Shown here piece by piece: positions 54,912 to 64,000 of a stretch of 64,000 nucleotides of DNA (positions within the stretch are counted from its first letter, which is position 1; every line of letters begins with the position of its first letter). The DNA is taken from NCBI GenBank assembly GCA_022747635.1, contig JAKTNV010000007.1, positions 4,351,905 through 4,415,904 on the forward strand. The letters are read 5' to 3'. Under the pieces are notes generated by a model, which saw only the letters and a list, made by a program, of their open reading frames with translations, did no database searches and was not told the DNA's origin. The position numbers and the translations under genes were made by a program. The stretch is from Hetaerina americana. Taxonomy: Eukaryota; Arthropoda; Insecta; Odonata; Calopterygidae.

Positions 54912-55746
54912 ATTGCATGGCGTTGGAGTGGTTTTAGGCCAACCTTTTTCCCAAATGCCCCTCAGTTACTTTCAAACGCCCCGCCAACCTATCCGATCTC
55001 CTCAAATCAACAAATCCACTCCTTAAATCCCCAACCCGTCCTAAAACCACTCCAACGCCATGCAATTAACCCAGATGTAAAACATGCCCTATTTTCAAAA
55101 CCAAAATCCCATCCCTCTCCCACCCGCTTTTTAACTCTCTCCCACCAATTCCCTCCTCTACTTGCACTTCTAGCAATGTAGTGTACCTTCTGAAGTGCCA
55201 ACTTTGCCCTGCCTATTATATTGGGCAAACCACCACACCCCTCAATATCAGAATCAACAACCACCGAGCCTCATGCAAAAACTCTTCCTTAATTGACATG
55301 CTCCCTATCCCCAAACACGCCTCCGAACACAACACTCCCTTTGATAAATGCTATAGTGTATCCATCATAGCATCCCTCCCACCCTCTGATCCTCCTCTGA
55401 AACTGAAAACACTAGAGCAATCCTTCATCTGGCTTTTGGAGTCCTGGAACTGGCCAGGAATTAATATTAGGCACTAATTACCCTGCTCTAATTATATTTT
55501 CATCCCCCTTCCACCCCCATCACCTTCTACATTTTCCCCACCCTTCTAACGCTGCCCCTCCATACCCGTCCCTTCGGAATTCCCTCCCCACCTTCCCCTT
55601 CCATCCATCGCTCCAGCCCTCGTATTCCCTTCAGTTCTGTCCCTCTCTTCCTTGATAAAGGTGGCAACGACCACCGAAAATTCGAAAAATAGTGAGTCTC
55701 TTTTTTTGTGTTTCTGTGTTTTTGTCTGTGTCCACTAGTGCTAAGT

Positions 55747-55747
<1 letters not shown>
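54912..55747 (+). mobile_element. PLE-2, plus-strand 3' part
   Basis: It opens with a 27-bp inverted repeat (54912-54938 against 55040-55066), as if a short inverted copy preceded the element. It then reads TFKRPANLSDLLKSTNP, the GIY-YIG region, the 3' UTR with hairpin at 55647-55687 (GGTGG/CCACC, GAAAATTC), and ends CACTAGTGCTAAGTGTG at a (TA)n tract. The copy at 36050-37340 shares this layout. Confidence 0.85.
55160..55477 (+). pseudogene. PLE-2 GIY-YIG endonuclease remnant
   Basis: VVYLLKCQLCPAYYIGQTTT corresponds to GIY..YIG with the first motif VVY/YLL, then PLNIRINNHRASCKN (conserved Arg and H), KHASEHNT, and LEQSFIWLLESWNWPGINIR, ending at a stop near 55478. It differs strongly from PLE-1, so it is a separate lineage with a C-terminal W-rich LNxxGIN ending. 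The frame is open, but there is no start codon or RT. Confidence 0.8.
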
Positions 55748-55806
<59 letters not shown>

Positions 55807-55857
55807 TATATATAAGTATATATATATATATATATACTTATACATATATATATATAC
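55748..55857. repeat. (TA)n compound microsatellite
   Basis: About 55 bases of pure TA followed by interrupted TA with AAG and CTT. It joins the PLE-2 3' end to the S4 inverted-repeat arm. Confidence 0.95.
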
Positions 55858-56037
55858 ATATATACAGAAACATATATAAGGAAAAGGGATAGGAACACGT
55901 ATAAAGGACGAACACAATAGAGGTGGGGAAGGCGGAATCGAACGGATCACAAGAGTAAAAATATTTCCTCAACCGGGACTCGAACACCGGATCTTTCCAC
56001 TTGCCGGGCGGATGCTCTTAACCACTTGAGCTATGAT
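55858..56037 (-). mobile_element. S4 tRNA-derived SINE
   Basis: On the minus strand a tRNA-like head (A-box TAGCTCAAGTGG at about 56033-56022, B-box GTTCGAGTCCC at about 55984-55974) is followed by a body down to 55858, ending in (TA)n. The body is the left arm of the 107-bp inverted repeat. The sequence joining head and body (AAATATTTTTACTC) resembles S3. Confidence 0.7.
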
Positions 56038-56475
56038 ATAAATTATTTTATTCGGTTCAGAATACTATATTACAGAGTTTGTTAGCATTATGCATAATAT
56101 CAGGTCACAGATTATGGGTACATCATGTTTTTCTTTAGTATAAGTGTATACATGGATACATATATGATACATATACCACATACATATCCACTTGTACATA
56201 CATACGCACACATGCATATCCACACGCACATACATAAGCATATGCATACTGACGCATACTCGTGAATTTGACCATTAACATTTAGAAAGAAAAAAAAGAA
56301 AGGAAGACAAGGTCCACAGATATTAGGAGGGAGATTTTAGCTAGCAATGGAAAATTATGTATTGTAAGAAATTATCAACGGCAGGGTTGAAATTATCGAT
56401 TCAATCAGTCATTCAGCAAAAAAAAACTCTTCAACGATGGACGAAGTGTGTCCGGCACCGGGTGGCTACCGGACA

Positions 56476-58065
56476 TCACTTCCCAGAGTTCTGATCGTGG
56501 CTAGCGTCGCTCCGGTCGCGACTCGACCCCGGGCGACGAGTGCTTCGCCGTTTCCCGGGACGCCTCGTCCAACGGGTCGACGAGCGAGGACGCGGCATTT
56601 CGCCGCATCCCTCCCCCCCGGCCTCGTCCGAAGAGGAAGAGCCAGCCGTGGTCTCCACGTAGAGCGGGTAACTCGGCAGCGTTCCACAGGAGGCCTTCTT
56701 CGAAGGAGCACCGCTGGGGGCCACCAAGGGGCAGGACGCACCCTCGGGGAGGGTCGGAGTGGCGGACTGGGGCTCATCTGCGGAAGGGTTGTGGTCGGGA
56801 AAAATCAGGGGAGATAGTTGCTTGTGGTCCGTATCTTGAGAAGCGCTGGGAAGATCGTCGACACATTGACTGTCCTTAATGGGGAAAGAAGATGGGGTAT
56901 GTGGGATTTTTGACTTTGAGAAACTTGTATGCGGGTCGACTTCCGGGGTCGGTGACGCTTCCTTTACAGTCAATGATAAAGGGGTCGAGGGATGAGCTGT
57001 TGGGGACTGGAAAACATCACAATCAGATGCATCCTCCTCACCTGTCACCAGAGGTTCTTGGGGTGTTTGAAACCCGTGATGCAAGGATTGCGTAGCGAGG
57101 GCGTCGATGGCGAGAGCGGGGGGAAGGGGGGCGAAAGACCATCCCTCCTCATTTGACGAGCTCACGGAGACGGGGGCTGGAGGTCGTGTGATATTAGGCG
57201 AGGTGGTAGGTATGTGAACCATTTGTAGAACGGTATTCGAGACCAGGAGTTTGGGTTTGTCTGTCCTCTTCTTTTTCGGTTCCCTTTCCTCCGTTGACGA
57301 TTTTCGCTCCCGCTGACATTTCCCTCCAATTGAAGGGAGATGCGGGGGACCAACGGGAGCAGCCGGGACCGCACCCTCGATGAGTAGAAGCGACCGCGCT
57401 CTCTCCTCCACAGCCACTTCGGGCTGATCCATCTCCACGGCGGCGTTAGGGTTGGAGGGCATCATCATTGCCTCCACATAGCTCTTACCTCTCTGGTTCC
57501 GAGGGCAGGTCTTGCGCTCGTGGCCTTCTTGATTACAGCGGGCGCAAGTGCGGCGCTGACCCTCATAGATGATGATGGCCCGGTTGCCGCCGATGTGGAG
57601 GTACGAGGGGATGTTTCTCTCGACCGTCATCCGCACAACCCTGGTGCCAGTAAGCACCCGCGCCATATTTTCTCCCTCCCACCTGTTCTCCCACGAGCGA
57701 TGTATTTTACCAAAGCGTTGGAGCTCGCCTGTTATGTCTTCCAATGGGGTCTCCACGGGGAGACAAAGAACCCTGACATTACACGGGCTGCCGGAAGTCT
57801 CGTCAATTGTTATTGTCGTCCTCTGGTCACTTAAAGACGGAAACGGTAGTTTCCGCGGAGTATTGTCTAAAATCCTAGTCATTGTAGCTTCGGTTGCCAA
57901 CTTCATGAATATCAAATGGCGATTGTATCCAAATTGGATCGCCACTATCTCTTCGGGTGTGAGGCCCAGCGACTCTAACGTGAAGAGGTGGACCTCCAAC
58001 GGGGTAGGGGGCTTCGCCTTCTCGTCAACTTGCAAGGCGAGCGTGTTTAAACGGCGCACAGCCAT
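56476..58065 (-). CDS. Intact ORF1/gag-like protein, 529 aa, CCHC zinc knuckle
   Basis: One uninterrupted frame from ATG at 58065 (MAVRRLNTLALQ) to a stop at 56476. Residues about 40-160 form a globular N-terminal domain (SLGLTPEEIVAIQFG..LIFMKLAT) with RNA-recognition-like spacing and VRVLCLPVETPLEDI. A CCHC knuckle CARCNQEGHERKTC (CX2CX4HX4C) sits at about residues 195-208. The remaining 300 residues are Pro/Ser/Thr/Glu-rich and disordered-looking, ending in a basic Arg-rich tail. This is the layout of ORF1 proteins of non-LTR retrotransposons, nucleic-acid-binding chaperones that coat element RNA. No endonuclease or RT follows on the minus strand. It is the only long undamaged ORF in the window. 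A domesticated gag gene is a possible alternative. Confidence 0.75.
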   Translation of the reverse strand: MAVRRLNTLALQVDEKAKPPTPLEVHLFTLESLGLTPEEIVAIQFGYNRHLIFMKLATEATMTRILDNTPRKLPFPSLSDQRTTITIDETSGSPCNVRVLCLPVETPLEDITGELQRFGKIHRSWENRWEGENMARVLTGTRVVRMTVERNIPSYLHIGGNRAIIIYEGQRRTCARCNQEGHERKTCPRNQRGKSYVEAMMMPSNPNAAVEMDQPEVAVEERARSLLLIEGAVPAAPVGPPHLPSIGGKCQRERKSSTEEREPKKKRTDKPKLLVSNTVLQMVHIPTTSPNITRPPAPVSVSSSNEEGWSFAPLPPALAIDALATQSLHHGFQTPQEPLVTGEEDASDCDVFQSPTAHPSTPLSLTVKEASPTPEVDPHTSFSKSKIPHTPSSFPIKDSQCVDDLPSASQDTDHKQLSPLIFPDHNPSADEPQSATPTLPEGASCPLVAPSGAPSKKASCGTLPSYPLYVETTAGSSSSDEAGGEGCGEMPRPRSSTRWTRRPGKRRSTRRPGSSRDRSDASHDQNSGK

Positions 58066-58480
58066 TTGAAGAAATCAAATTCAGCACACTAGCATGAAGA
58101 AGGAAAGCGCAACAAAAAAAAAACGAGCACTTTAAAGGGAAATAAAACACTCACGAACGCTCCCTCCCCGCCACACGCACCCGGCGGTAGCAAACAAAAG
58201 GAGCCTAAGCTCTACACCAGGCGTCAAGGTCAGTCTTGATCCACTAAACAAAACAAAAGTACGGCCTTCCCGGCGGAAGAAGTCGAGAGTCAAACTGCGC
58301 GCTTCTTGATGAACTAGGCGGTCAACCGCCGCTCGAAACAAAACACGATCGGAACCTCGATTTCCGAGAGAGTCCGGCAGTGCCGCTCTCCAAACCCCGG
58401 CGACCGAAGCCTCGGACGCCGGCGATTTTAGACACTCGGTGAACACAGGCACGTCCTGCTATCAAGGCAGCTATCGAGGA
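58066..58480 (-). other. Probable 5' UTR of the ORF1 element
   Basis: About 415 bases upstream of the ATG, GC-rich and CpG-containing, unlike the AT-rich flanks. On the minus strand it begins near TATCCTCGATAGCTGCC. LINEs carry internal promoters here, but I see no specific motif. The far end is not defined by a target duplication. Confidence 0.4.
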
Positions 58481-58569
58481 TATGTAATTTACCCTGAGAT
58501 CCGTGGGTCTTATATGTCGCCAAGCGCCCCGATTCTTTAGCCAAGAGATGGCGTCAGGGGGCTGTTTCC

Positions 58570-58676
58570 ATATTTTTACTCTTGTGATCCGTTCGATTCC
58601 GCCTTCCCCACCTCTATTGTGTTCGTCCTTTATACGTGTTCCTATCCCTTTTCCTTATATATGTTTCTGTATATAT
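58570..58676 (+). repeat. Right arm of the 107-bp perfect inverted repeat (S4 body)
   Basis: The exact reverse complement of 55858-55964, lacking the tRNA head. The arms enclose the S4 head, the ORF1 element and about 440 bases of other DNA. Confidence 0.9.
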
Positions 58677-58714
58677 GAGTATTTATTCGCCGTTTGGCGG
58701 GATTTCGTGTTTGA

Positions 58715-58715
<1 letters not shown>

Positions 58716-58777
<62 letters not shown>
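58716..58777. repeat. (TA)n microsatellite
   Basis: A pure TA tract 39 bases beyond the S4 right arm. Confidence 0.95.
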
Positions 58778-58779
<2 letters not shown>

Positions 58780-58868
58780 TCATGGAGTCTATCTCCCTCA
58801 TCTTATTTTTGTGGTCTAGCCCACCCAAATATTGTGGTGGGACCATAATAATTCCTTAAGTGTCATTG

Positions 58869-59125
58869 TTAAACTCGCGCCTTCTGAGCCTTGCTTAAAA
58901 GTTTAAATCTCACTAGTTCCCTTGGCAATTTCCATTTAAGGCCTTTCATACTCATCATCTTATTATAACAATTTTTCACGAATCTGGCGGATTTTCTCTG
59001 GACTTTTTCTAATTTTTTCCGCCGCACTTTTCCCCAAGGATCCCAAATACTTGCGGCGTATTCCAATGATGTCCTAACTAGAGCGAAATAATACCGATCA
59101 GTGCTTGTCCGCACCACCCGTTCAA
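58869..59125 (-). pseudogene. LINE-B-type C-terminal fragment
   Basis: The minus strand encodes RTSLEYAASIWDPWGK, then a LEKVQRKSARFVKNCYNKMM segment, the same block as the LINE-B copies at 2000 and 46.7 kb but with a different continuation. The 82-codon frame is open, without catalytic motifs. Confidence 0.75.
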
Positions 59126-59129
59126 TGAA

Positions 59130-59990
59130 GTGGAGTTTCTTTCAATCGGACCCGCCCTAGTGTGCTGCAGTGGCCACGATGGTGGAGAGGAAGGACTCAG
59201 AATGCGTTGGAAAAAGATAATTTGGGCCGGAGGAAGGCCCGAGTTTAGATGGGAAGAGCAGAGGCGACTGCGGGCGCAGAGGGGCGAAGGGGGGAGGGGA
59301 GTGGGAGAGGACGGACGCCCTGACGGCCTCGCACAGGGGTGTGCTAAGAGAAAGGAGGAGACGACCATACCTACGACCAACGGGAAACATTGGCGAAGGC
59401 TCTAGTATGTGTAGAGCGTAGCGGTGTCCATCCTCAGTTGAGACCGGCGAGGGTGGATTAGGGAGAGGCCTGTGAGGGGAGGCGTGTACAGAGTGACGTT
59501 GGGCAAGGAAAAAAATGCGAGCGTTGGAGGGAGAGGGGAGTGGGAGGGGGGAAAGGAGGACAGGGTAGGACGGGGGTGGGGGGCGTGGGGGGGAGGGGGG
59601 GAGGGAATCGGAAAGAATATCGCGAGGAGTGGGAACATCGCATTTTTCGATTGAAACGCTGATGAAGCACCACCTTCTCCCCCGCCCCCCCCCCCAACAC
59701 GGAGACGGACGATGGTTTCCAGGGGCCGTGACCCTCCAATCGATACTCCTCCGCTGTCTGCGAGGGTGGTGGTGCTGCCGGTGGCAGTGGTGCCCGTGGG
59801 GTGAGGGGGGTCGGTCCGGGGGGAGGGGTAGGCTCCCCTGGTGCCCCAAGGAAGACGAATAGTTTCCAGGGACGATCCGCTGTCGGTCCATGTCGGATAT
59901 CAGAATCCATCGAGGATTCTCTCCTCCGCCTTCGAACCCGACGACGAGGCCGCGCGGAGCGATTCCCTGCGCTCACTCCCTCGATACCCG
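59130..59990. other. GC-rich, G-run island
   Basis: Very G-rich on the plus strand (59570-59605, 59800-59830) with a C-run at 59684-59693. Open frames up to 244 codons on the minus strand are Pro/Ser/Arg-rich and overlap open frames on the plus strand. I call no gene. Confidence 0.4.
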
Positions 59991-60474
59991 GATCATTGCA
60001 TTCCAGGAATCGTGGCTTTTTAAGCAATGACATCAGTTAACGTTTTCTTATCTTGAGAATTGTTAAGGGCTCACAATGTTATCGCCTTTAGGAAACAACT
60101 TGGACTTCCAATTTAGCGCTGAAATGTGCGCAGTCTTCAATTATTCTTGTTCATCGCCGACGACTGCGTGCAGTAAGTAAGTCGGAATATTGTTTTTAAG
60201 AGGCTTTTAAATAGTGCGATTACTGACTTTCTCCGAAAGTACCGTCATTGCGCGTGTACATCATTGTGAAAAGCTATTACGTACGCGTCATCCTACAATG
60301 AATTGCACCTCTCGTGTTAATTGCATCGCTTATAAGACGAATTGGAAGAATGCGTGTTGGCATTCAAAACTACATGCGTTTATATAATTTATCCGGGCTA
60401 TATCGCGCAATTTTACACACGCAATTGCGAGATATGGCCCGTGTGGTACCCTGCAGAAGCTACCACTAGAGCGT

Positions 60475-60610
60475 GTGGTAGGTGATGGTACCACAACACG
60501 CATGTGACATCAAAAGTATATGTTGCTTTTACGAGAGCTTGAATGCGCGGCAGTATGTCTGCTCAAAATACTTCTCTAGGGGTTGGAGTCGAGCCGTGGT
60601 GAGGAGAAGA
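60475..60610 (-). mobile_element. S1-like SINE fragment
   Basis: The plus strand reads GGTAGGTGATGGTA (60479-60492), the S1 tail, then a body, then GGAGTCGAGCC (60587-60597), the complement of a B-box. The body part ACAACACGCATG..TTAAAAGTA-like also recurs at 52013-52050. Its head is degraded. Confidence 0.5.
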
Positions 60611-60965
60611 GTAAAGTAGCAAAGAGTAAAGGCCCCCGAATACAGAAGAAAACTGTCAAGGGTGCCCAGAGAGGGGAGCGACACTGCTCCCATGGCGACG
60701 CGAGTTGCGGGAGGGGGTGAAAGGGGCGAGGGGGTGGGGGAAGGTGCTCGGCGCCCTTCCCTAGCGAGCACGAGGTCAGGGATTCCGAGAGGGGGGCGGG
60801 GAGGGGAGGGAGGGGGGGGGGGCACCGGTCAACAGGTGGCCAGCCACCCTCCCTCCCCCCCATCCCCCTCCCATCGCTCCCCAATCACCCCGCTTCGTCC
60901 CCCCCCCGTCAGCCACTCACCCACTTCCCACACGCACGCACGCCCAAACTCACAGTCCCCCCCTA
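60611..60965. other. GC-rich island with G- and C-runs
   Basis: A G-run at 60811-60820 and C-rich sequence at 60850-60910. Low-complexity ORFs occur on both strands. Confidence 0.4.
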
Positions 60966-62690
60966 ATTAAAATGTTGTTGGACGATAAACGAAAGATAAG
61001 CATCAACTCAAAAATCTCCATACCCCGCGTGACGTCCTCACGTAAAAAAAAAAAACTACGCGCTGGATATGCCGAGTTGACTTCATCAAACGACGCCACG
61101 TGGCGCGCGAGAGGTGTCGTGTGACGTCAGCACCCTTCCCCTCGTATGCAGGGTAAGGTTTTTCATATTGCAATAATTAATATCCTAATTAAGCATTGAT
61201 ACTTTTGATGGTGAAGTTTTGCAATCGTTCATGATTGGCCTCAGTGATATTCGCGGGCTGCGGCGTCATCGTTCGGAGTGCTTATCGTCACCTTTTCTAC
61301 GTCTTCATCTTGAACCCCGAAATACTCGTTTTAAAGTGGTACATAGTCTTAATCATTTGCCTCGGTTAATAGTTTGCGTCATCTTCTATTGGATGTTGCA
61401 GCAAACGTGGAGGAGAGACTACTTGACTTGGTCCTTGTGGCCCCTCAATCGAAATCCCACGCACAGGAGGAGCCACGCACGCACGCTCGTAAATGAATAG
61501 ATGATTGCTTAGTGAAATAATATGATTGCCAGCAGTGCTTCTTTCCCATTGGTCCGTCCGACGGCTATTAATGAGAATCGATAGTAATAAATCACTTTGA
61601 AATAAATCGTACAGCGCTTGGCACAATAATCCATAGTGCACTAACTTAGTGGTATTTTTTATCATAAATTATTATTATTTCTATTAATTACAAGCCTTTT
61701 TATTAATAAAACAAACAAATGAATAAATATCGCCCAGGTCTTCAACACCAATATCATCAGGGGTATTATTAACAACGGACACTCTAATGTTCACGTGAAG
61801 TTAAGCAGACGAGGGAGGGATGGGGGGTGGGGGGATCGGAGATATTGAATGACTGCATCTCTCGGGGATCGGGGAAGGGTCAGGGTGCACAGGGCGCCAT
61901 TCACAACGGAAGCATACACTTAAGGTTTTTGAAAATCTTCAGTCTGAGGAAACCGGTTCATGATGTAATTCAATTGTTTGTAATGTTGGATCAACCAACA
62001 AGAAATAGACGAGTCGAAATGTGTAGTATTTAAACTAGAAAAATTAATAAGGTTATAATGCATTTTAAAAATATTTCGCATCGGAATATAAATAACAAAC
62101 AGCACTAGTCCCCTAAACCTCACTTATATTTTATATTTATTTCTCTAAGATATTACTTAATTTGGCAAGGAATTGAGTTGAGTAGAGAAAAAGGTACTTT
62201 TTTAAGAGTCCTATTATTTATGAGAACAAACTCCGTATGATTTCTAGTAATTTCTTACTCTATTTCCACGCACATCTTACCCTGAAGCTGAGGCAAATGC
62301 GAGTGGCAGGGGGTGATAGGTTTACATCCATTGGAAATAAGTGTAATTGGTGATTATTTTCACTCCTCGCAGTTTGATTTCCGGGAGCATATACATGTAA
62401 CATGTGTCCATGCGACCTTTACTTCCGTTTGGCTTGCGTCCGGCCTTTCTTTGGTTGTGAATTGTACAATCTCTGATACCTCTCTCTAAATACTTATGAT
62501 ATGTTGACGCTTTTAGTCGCATAGAGAACGATTCTCTAAAACTAAAGTTCGCTTATGTTCCAGCTTTATACCGGCCGCCGCTCTTCAACTGTTACCACGC
62601 CAAAAGGGCAACAGATATTTACTCCGAAGGAAAAGAGAAAAACATTCCGCGGAGAGGAGAATTCCGTGTGGTGTTTCGGCATACGAGAGG
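60966..62690. other. Interval without recognisable gene
   Basis: AT-rich around 61650-62250. A LINE-B 3'-end scrap lies at 62300-62332 (GCGAGTGGCAGGGGGTGATA). Other ORFs are under 100 codons and unassigned. Confidence 0.3.
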
Positions 62691-63200
62691 CCTGCTGGAA
62701 TCTGCGGAGGAGTCGAGAAGGAATGTTTATATTCTCGGGGCATTTCGACGAGCGGGTGGAGTGCTCCCTCCCCCTTTTGCTGCGGTAGCTCCTCCTCCCC
62801 TTCCGGGGACGGGTGGGAGTCAAAGGGGGTCTGGGGGGAGGGGAGGCAGGAGACTCCAGGAAATGGAGTGCGAATGGAGGCGATGGGGGGAGGAGAGAGG
62901 GGATGCGAGGGGAGTGTCTCGAGGGGGGATTTTCCTCCCTGCGAATTGGACGCGCCCAGTGGCGGGGGGAGAGAGTTTTTCCTTTCCTGCCACTCGTCAG
63001 CCCTTCGGTCGGTCGGCTCCAGCCCTCGGTTACTCTCTGTGACCCCTTCTTCATTCAGACCTTGCCACCCACCCTCCTCCCCGCGTGGCCTTATCGACGT
63101 CCTCCCTTCGTGATATCACCCTTCGTCTGATCCAAGGTCACGTGCCCTCAACAAACCTCCCAACAGCGGTCCCCTCTCCTGAACGCCACCGCATACTTGC
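62691..63200. other. GC-rich island
   Basis: G-rich on the plus strand to 62970, then C-rich. Overlapping ORFs up to 162 codons on both strands are compositional. Confidence 0.35.
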
Positions 63201-63739
63201 CCCTTGCCCATGTCACCTCTTCAAATTTATTTTCCTTCTCATCACCGAGGTTTTTTTGCAGAATTGTTTCGGAAAAATATAAATTAATTTCTCTGGCTAA
63301 TCTTATCCCTTCTTTCTATTTGTCTCTCCATTTCTTAGAGAGATCCCAATGCAACTCTTGCTAATATGTACGGACTAATTTCGACCTAAATCGAGTAATC
63401 CATCATTCCACGTACGCACACACGGATAGCCGATCACATTTTCGAAAGAATCTCGTCTTTCATCCCTCCTCCTCCAGTTTCGGATTCGGAGGTGAGCGGT
63501 TGATCCAGCCAGTCCTGGAGGGCGGCGTACCTCTGAGCACTTGATCCGTGCTTTTATATTTCAGTCGGATAATAGTCGTTAATTTTTTTTCGTTCAAATT
63601 TCTGATATTTTCCTGATTTCTCAAAATGTTTTCGTAAAGTCCAACGATTTAATGCTGTCGTTACAATAATGGATCCTGAAATCGATACTTAATTAACCGT
63701 TTTGTTGTAACGAGCTGAGATCATCAACATCATGAGTAT
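63201..63739. other. Interval without recognisable gene
   Basis: Moderately AT-rich, with short ORFs only. Confidence 0.3.
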
Positions 63740-64000
63740 TTCAATCCTAAGATTGGTTTACTGCAGCCCTCCATTATACTCCGTTTTGATGTCAATATCC
63801 TCAATCCTTGATATCTTCTCTGTTTTACGTCCTTCTTAATTTGTCCTATTTACATGTCTCTAGGACTTCCTCGTGTAATCTTCCCTTCTCTTTTTCCTTC
63901 TATTATATTCCTAATCAATCCATCGTACCTCAGTTTCTGTCCCAACCATCTTTTCTTCTTTGCCGTATACTTCCCCATATAGTCCTACCCTCTTCCATAT
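63740..64000 (-). pseudogene. LINE C-terminal fragment running off the window
   Basis: The minus strand gives KKKRWLGQKLRYDGLIRNII, EGKREGKITRGSPRDM, then a stop, then IGQIKKDVKQRRYQGLRILT and RSIMEGCSKP. This WLGH-(x)-LR-(x)-D..EG-(x)-RGRPR block is the C-terminus of endonuclease/RT LINEs. It is a different family from LINE-A, whose tail reads ..GRNRIGMSDGMKGG. The upstream RT would lie beyond 64000. Confidence 0.7.

Noticed and set aside
55966..56037. Possible functional tRNA gene on the minus strand
   Set aside because: The acceptor stem does not close properly, and the sequence continues into the S4 body. Treated as a SINE head.
59157..59891. 244-codon minus-strand ORF
   Set aside because: Pro/Ser/Arg-rich over a G-rich island, with overlapping open frames on the other strand. 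Compositional.

Overview
This is eukaryotic nuclear DNA from an invertebrate, most probably an arthropod. The support is indirect: there are no operons and almost no intact ORFs, and there are long (TA)n tracts, tRNA-derived SINEs, several mariner elements, Penelope-like elements (PLEs) and LINEs of arthropod-like types. I could not fix the species. I found no host gene I would defend. The recognisable content is almost entirely transposable elements in different states of decay, separated by unannotated AT-rich DNA and by GC-rich islands.

Layout. 1-3.3 kb: a (TA)n tract, a tRNA-derived SINE (S1), fragments of a LINE called LINE-B here, and a second SINE (S2). 3.3-9.8 kb: no recognisable gene, GC-rich islands. 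9.8-11 kb: a decayed mariner on the minus strand. 13.1-16 kb: a CR1/L2-like LINE (LINE-C) on the minus strand, split by a 753-bp deletion-derivative mariner with perfect 33-bp inverted ends and a TA target duplication. 19.6-20.4 kb: a mariner C-terminus and a 280-bp inverted-repeat unit enclosing a sequence that fits a hammerhead ribozyme. 20.4-27.2 kb: LINE-A copies. One is split by a PLE, which is itself split by a 5'-truncated jockey-like LINE; two target-site duplications record this order of insertion. 27.2-30 kb: a PLE end, (TA)n, a second LINE-C split by a third mariner, and S1 and S2 SINEs. 32-40 kb: PLE ends, LINE-A, a reverse-strand PLE, LINE-B and another S2. 42.8-47.6 kb: three more LINE-A copies and a LINE-B. 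50-53 kb: LINE-B remnants and a tRNA-derived SINE (S3) with a 44-bp inverted duplication. 54.1-55.9 kb: two different PLEs head to head, both with GIY-YIG endonuclease remnants. 55.9-58.7 kb: an uninterrupted 529-residue retrotransposon ORF1/gag-like protein with a CCHC knuckle, between perfect 107-bp inverted repeats. 58.8-64 kb: a LINE-B fragment, GC-rich islands, and a LINE C-terminus running off the window.

The elements interact as layers. Old LINEs serve as targets for mariners and PLEs, and the SINEs presumably depend on LINE machinery. Many PLE and SINE ends run into (TA)n tracts, so much of the microsatellite DNA may come from element tails. The most interesting signals are the hammerhead-like RNA folds at PLE ends (best at 20224-20266), the two-level nested insertion at 22.3-27.1 kb, and the intact ORF1-only element at 56.5-58.1 kb. 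Family letters (A, B, C; S1-S4; PLE-1 to PLE-3) are labels for this window only. Element boundaries are approximate unless a terminal repeat or target duplication is cited.
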